Positions 31,590 through 34,166 of a DNA stretch of 34,166 nucleotides are shown in pieces (position 1 is the first letter of the stretch; each line of letters opens with the position of its first letter). The notes under the pieces were generated by a model, which was not told the origin of the DNA, searched no databases, and saw nothing but the letters and a program-made list of their open reading frames with translations. A program made the position numbers and the translations under genes. This stretch comes from Pelagibius litoralis (lineage in GTDB: Bacteria > Pseudomonadota > Alphaproteobacteria > Kiloniellales > DSM-21159), in assembly GCA_029287455.1 (NCBI GenBank), contig JARFRB010000060.1:1-34166 (forward strand), given 5' to 3'.

Positions 31590-32672
31590 CTAGCCAGCTT
31601 CGCGAAGGAGGTCCACGGCGACCGCCTCGGCGAAGGCGTGGGTGCCTGTGGTTCCGCCCAGATCGGGGGTGCGCAGCTCCGGGCGCGAGAGCACGCGGTC
31701 CAAACTCGCCTCGATCCCAGCCGCCGCGCCGCTTAACGCCCGATCGCCGCCACGCTCGCCCATCCAGGCCAGCAGCATGGCCGTGGAACCGATCAACGAG
31801 GCGGGATTGGCAATGTCCTTACCGGCGATGTCCGGCGCGGAGCCGTGCTGGGCTTGAGCCATGGCGGTGTCGTCCCCGGCGTTCAGCGACGCGGCGAGCC
31901 CTAGACTCCCGGAAAGCTCGGAGGCAAGGTCGGAGAGGATGTCGCCGAACATATTCGTGGTGACGATCACATCGAAGGCATCGGGCGCGCGCACCAGATG
32001 GGCGCACATGGCATCCACCAAGCGTTCCTCGTAGGTGATGTCCGGGTGCTCACGCGCCACCGCGCGCACGCAGTCCAGGAACAGTCCGTCGCTCACCCGC
32101 ATGACGTTGGCCTTGTGCACGGCGGTGACATGGCGGCGTGGGCGTCCGCGTGCAATCTCGAAGGCGCTGCGGGCGATGCGCAGGCTGGCCTCGCGGCTGA
32201 TCTTGCGGAAGGCAAGCGCCAGATCCGCGGTGGGCATGATCTCGCCGGGGCCAAGGTAGAGGTTGCGGTCGGCATAGAAGCCTTCGGTGTTCTCCCGCAC
32301 GATCACCAGGTCGAGCGGCAAGCCGGCGCGCGGAGGGATGCCCGCCCGGGTCTGGGCCGGGCGAATGTTCGCGAAGAGATCGAGCCGCTTGCGCAGCTCG
32401 CCCGAGGGGTTGAGCCCGCCGGCGTGGCGGGGCGGATAAGCGTTGTGGGAAACCGGCCCCAGCACGATGCCGTTACAGGCGCGGGCGCGCTCGAAGGCGC
32501 TGTCCGGGAAGGTCGACCCCTCCGCCGTCAGCGTGGCGAAGCCAATCTCCACTGTTTCAAATTCAATGCCGAGGCTGAACGCCTCCGACGCCGCCTCGAT
32601 CACGTGGCGAGTCGCGGCGGAGATCTCCGGACCGATTCCATCGCCGGGCAGGAATGCGATGGTGGTTGCCAT
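31590..32672 (-). CDS. Isocitrate/isopropylmalate dehydrogenase family protein
   Basis: The 360-aa protein opens with AFLPGDGIGPEI and has the family signature near residue 239 (TTNMFGDILSDLASEL), Lys187 (VHKANVM), Asp220, Asp244 and Asp248 for catalysis and Mg2+, and HGSAPDIAGKDIANP for the cofactor site. These enzymes oxidatively decarboxylate beta-hydroxyacids: 3-isopropylmalate, isocitrate, homoisocitrate, tartrate or D-malate. No leucine genes are adjacent, and the substrate loop (HNAYPPRHAGGLNPSGELRK) lacks the hydrophobic residues expected for LeuB, so a tartrate/malate-like role is possible. It lies 109 bp upstream of the fusion gene on the same strand. Confidence 0.88.
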   Translation of the reverse strand: MATTIAFLPGDGIGPEISAATRHVIEAASEAFSLGIEFETVEIGFATLTAEGSTFPDSAFERARACNGIVLGPVSHNAYPPRHAGGLNPSGELRKRLDLFANIRPAQTRAGIPPRAGLPLDLVIVRENTEGFYADRNLYLGPGEIMPTADLALAFRKISREASLRIARSAFEIARGRPRRHVTAVHKANVMRVSDGLFLDCVRAVAREHPDITYEERLVDAMCAHLVRAPDAFDVIVTTNMFGDILSDLASELSGSLGLAASLNAGDDTAMAQAQHGSAPDIAGKDIANPASLIGSTAMLLAWMGERGGDRALSGAAAGIEASLDRVLSRPELRTPDLGGTTGTHAFAEAVAVDLLREAG

Positions 32673-33186
32673 TGGCGCTGTTCCTCGAGGCCACGTCCTT
32701 CGGGAGCGCCATTATGCATGAACCTACACCGCCTCCAAGGTCGCTTCGTGGGCCATCAAACTACAAGAAGCCGCGGCCGGATCGTGTAGGGATGGGTACA
32801 CACCGGGTACACATGTCGGTCATAGGTCGCCCGTGCGCACCCGCTCGGCCCGATCCTTCAGCGGCTTGGCCATGGCGTCATGGACCAGCGCACGGTCGCG
32901 CGGGTTTATTTACTTCCAATGGAATGATCGCGGGCGAGGGTAGGAAGGCTAGCCCAACGCCTCAAGCGGGTTTAGTCTGACAATGCCGCTGCCGGCATTC
33001 GTTGTCGCCTTTTGGTGGGATATCCAGTCTGCTTGTGCAGATCGCTTGCGCCTCTCCATTTACGCATCGGCAGCCCGAGCGACGGCGTCGAGCCGAGACT
33101 GCGGCCTAGATCGCTTCCGGGCGCGAGGTGGTTCTCGCCCTGTTGCCCTGATAACGTCCAACGTAAGTGTGGCGGAGAGGGGTATT
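32673..33186. other. 514-bp gene-poor gap with possible remnant
   Basis: No convincing complete gene lies here on either strand. It holds a pair of GGGTACACA repeats (32794-32802 region and 32806-32814 region), a short conserved-looking frame at 32820-32909, an 11-bp palindrome TTCCAATGGAA near 32913-32923, and a small hairpin (arms 32982-32988 and 32993-32999). Frames in 32972-33200 are Arg/Ser/Pro-rich and look like chance. It is the largest gap of the window and may be the scar of a lost gene or element. Confidence 0.5.
32820..32909 (-). pseudogene. Possible 3' remnant of a lost gene
   Basis: The minus strand reads INPRDRALVHDAMAKPLKDR and then AERVRTGDL before a TGA at 32822-32820. The frame is closed by TAA immediately upstream (32912-32910) and has no start codon. 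The helical, charge-balanced composition looks like a real protein C-terminus rather than random reading. I do not recognise the family with confidence; the C-terminus of an integrase-like protein is one possibility only. Confidence 0.25.
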
Positions 33187-33189
33187 GTG

Positions 33190-34166
33190 ATGACAACTGA
33201 TTTCTGCCGCCAGTTCGGCATCACCCACCCCATCGTTCTGGCCCCGATGTCGGGCCTTTCATCTCCTGAGCTTGTCGCAGCGGTGAGCAACGCGGGCGGT
33301 CTTGGGCTAATCGCCCTCTGGCGCGCCGATGGCGACACGGTCAGGAGCGAGGTGCGCCGAATCCGGAAGCTCACCGACAAGCCCTTCGGCGTCAACCTGA
33401 ACATGGACTTCCGGAACGAGGAGCAGCTGGAAGCCTGCCTTGAAGAGGGGGTGAGCATCATCTCCCTATTCTGGGGTGACACAGGCGATTTCATCGAGCG
33501 CGCGCGGGCAGGCGGCGCAAAGGTCATCGTCACCGCGCCAACTGCTGCCATAGCTCGGGATGCCGCCGCCAAAGGGGCCGATGCCATCTGTACTCAAGGG
33601 TGGGAAGCCGGTGGTCATGTCGAGGGAACCGTGACGACGATGGCGCTGGTGCCGGCGGTTGTAGATGCCGTCGGAGATGTCCCCGTCGTCGCCGCGGGTG
33701 GGATTGCGGACGGACGTGGATTGGCTGCTGCTCTCGCGCTGGGCGCCTCTGCCGCGTGGATCGGCACGCGCTTTCTCGCCGCGGAGGAAGCGCCCGTGCA
33801 CCCCGACTACGTGGCCCGGCTCCTCGCGGCATCAGAGGAAGACACGGGCTACTATCGCGACCTCTACAATATCGGCTGGTCGAATGCGCCTCATCGTGCC
33901 CTGAAGAATACTACCTCGGCGATGTGGGAGGCCGCGGGAATGCCGCCGCTTGGGCAACGACCGGGCGAGGGCGATATTGTGGCCCATATGCCCGGCAAGG
34001 GGGACATAGTGAGGTACCAAACTGCCTCCGCAAACGTGGCGCTCAATGGCGACGCAGAAGCGATCTCTATGTGGTCGGGTCAGAGCGTGGGCCTCGTCAA
34101 AAGGGTCCAGCCTGCGGCAGAGATTGTGCGCGAGATCGTTGACCAAGCGCGCTCCATCCTCCGCTT
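33190..34166 (+). CDS. NAD(P)H-dependent flavin oxidoreductase / nitronate monooxygenase family, C-terminus cut by window edge
   Basis: I translated from ATG 33190 (GGAGAGG at 33174-33180; a GTG directly before it is an equal alternative). The frame is open to the last base, about 325 residues. It opens with FGITHPIVLAPMSGLSSPEL, the FMN-barrel start of the family, and contains QGWEAGGHVEG with the expected active-site His143, then AAGGIADG at 168-175 and ALGASAAWIGTRFL for phosphate binding. Members oxidise nitronates or reduce enoyl and quinone substrates; this type of annotation is often generic. Family length (310-360 aa) suggests only a few residues are missing. It stands alone after the gene-poor gap. 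Confidence 0.88.
   Translation, partial: MTTDFCRQFGITHPIVLAPMSGLSSPELVAAVSNAGGLGLIALWRADGDTVRSEVRRIRKLTDKPFGVNLNMDFRNEEQLEACLEEGVSIISLFWGDTGDFIERARAGGAKVIVTAPTAAIARDAAAKGADAICTQGWEAGGHVEGTVTTMALVPAVVDAVGDVPVVAAGGIADGRGLAAALALGASAAWIGTRFLAAEEAPVHPDYVARLLAASEEDTGYYRDLYNIGWSNAPHRALKNTTSAMWEAAGMPPLGQRPGEGDIVAHMPGKGDIVRYQTASANVALNGDAEAISMWSGQSVGLVKRVQPAAEIVREIVDQARSILR

Noticed and set aside
32972-33196. 74-aa minus-strand open frame
   Set aside because: It has no recognisable motif and overlaps the leader and ribosome site of the flavoprotein gene.
1-34166. tRNA, rRNA, CRISPR array, intact insertion sequence or phage
   Set aside because: None was seen by reading both strands; no transposase or integrase domain and no regular repeat-spacer pattern.

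Overview
The window is GC-rich, densely packed bacterial chromosome, most likely from an alphaproteobacterium (Rhodospirillales/Kiloniellales-like). That placement rests on family content (TRAP transporters, HyuA/HyuB pair, DUF1326/DUF2182 pair, LigI-type amidohydrolase) and on two promoter candidates that match the alphaproteobacterial EcfG general-stress consensus (GGAAC-N16/17-cGTT). It is an inference; there is no rRNA or other taxonomic marker. I see no tRNA, rRNA, CRISPR array or intact insertion sequence. Both edges cut genes: an AI-2E-family permease at the left and a nitronate monooxygenase-family flavoprotein at the right.

Positions 1010-7793 form one divergent catabolic island. On the minus strand are a DapA-superfamily lyase/dehydratase, a LigI/galactarolactone-isomerase-like amidohydrolase and a D-2-hydroxyacid dehydrogenase. 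On the plus strand are a complete TRAP transporter (DctP, DctQ, DctM) and a FadR-type GntR regulator 4 bp downstream. The AT-rich gap between the arms (3848-4146) carries three copies of a 14-bp repeat, two 13-bp inverted repeats and a TTGACA hexamer facing each way. It looks like the control region for import and degradation of an organic acid, probably a sugar acid or its lactone. The exact substrate cannot be read from sequence, and two of the enzymes lack hallmark active-site residues of their best-known relatives.

Positions 7802-19135 are a mixed stretch: an Omp85-type outer-membrane barrel apparently without POTRA domains, a glycine-zipper protein and a small secreted protein; a GMC oxidoreductase and a DUF72 protein; a universal stress protein with a consensus EcfG promoter; a glutamine-synthetase-like ligase divergent from an isochorismatase-fold amidohydrolase; an epoxide hydrolase; a 2-keto-4-pentenoate-hydratase-like protein; and a DUF1326-DUF2182 pair, also behind an EcfG-like promoter.

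Positions 19218-25902 hold a second catabolic unit, all on the plus strand: LysR regulator, HyuA, HyuB, cupin, RraA-like protein and alpha/beta hydrolase. A 19-bp palindrome fitting the LysR T-N11-A rule sits between lysR and hyuA. The right part contains a membrane-anchored thermonuclease-like protein, a DMT permease, an alpha/beta-hydrolase lipoprotein, a three-domain fusion (acyl-AMP ligase, ACP, PlsC acyltransferase) and an isopropylmalate-dehydrogenase-family enzyme. A 514-bp gene-poor gap follows with a possible gene remnant, and then the truncated flavoprotein.
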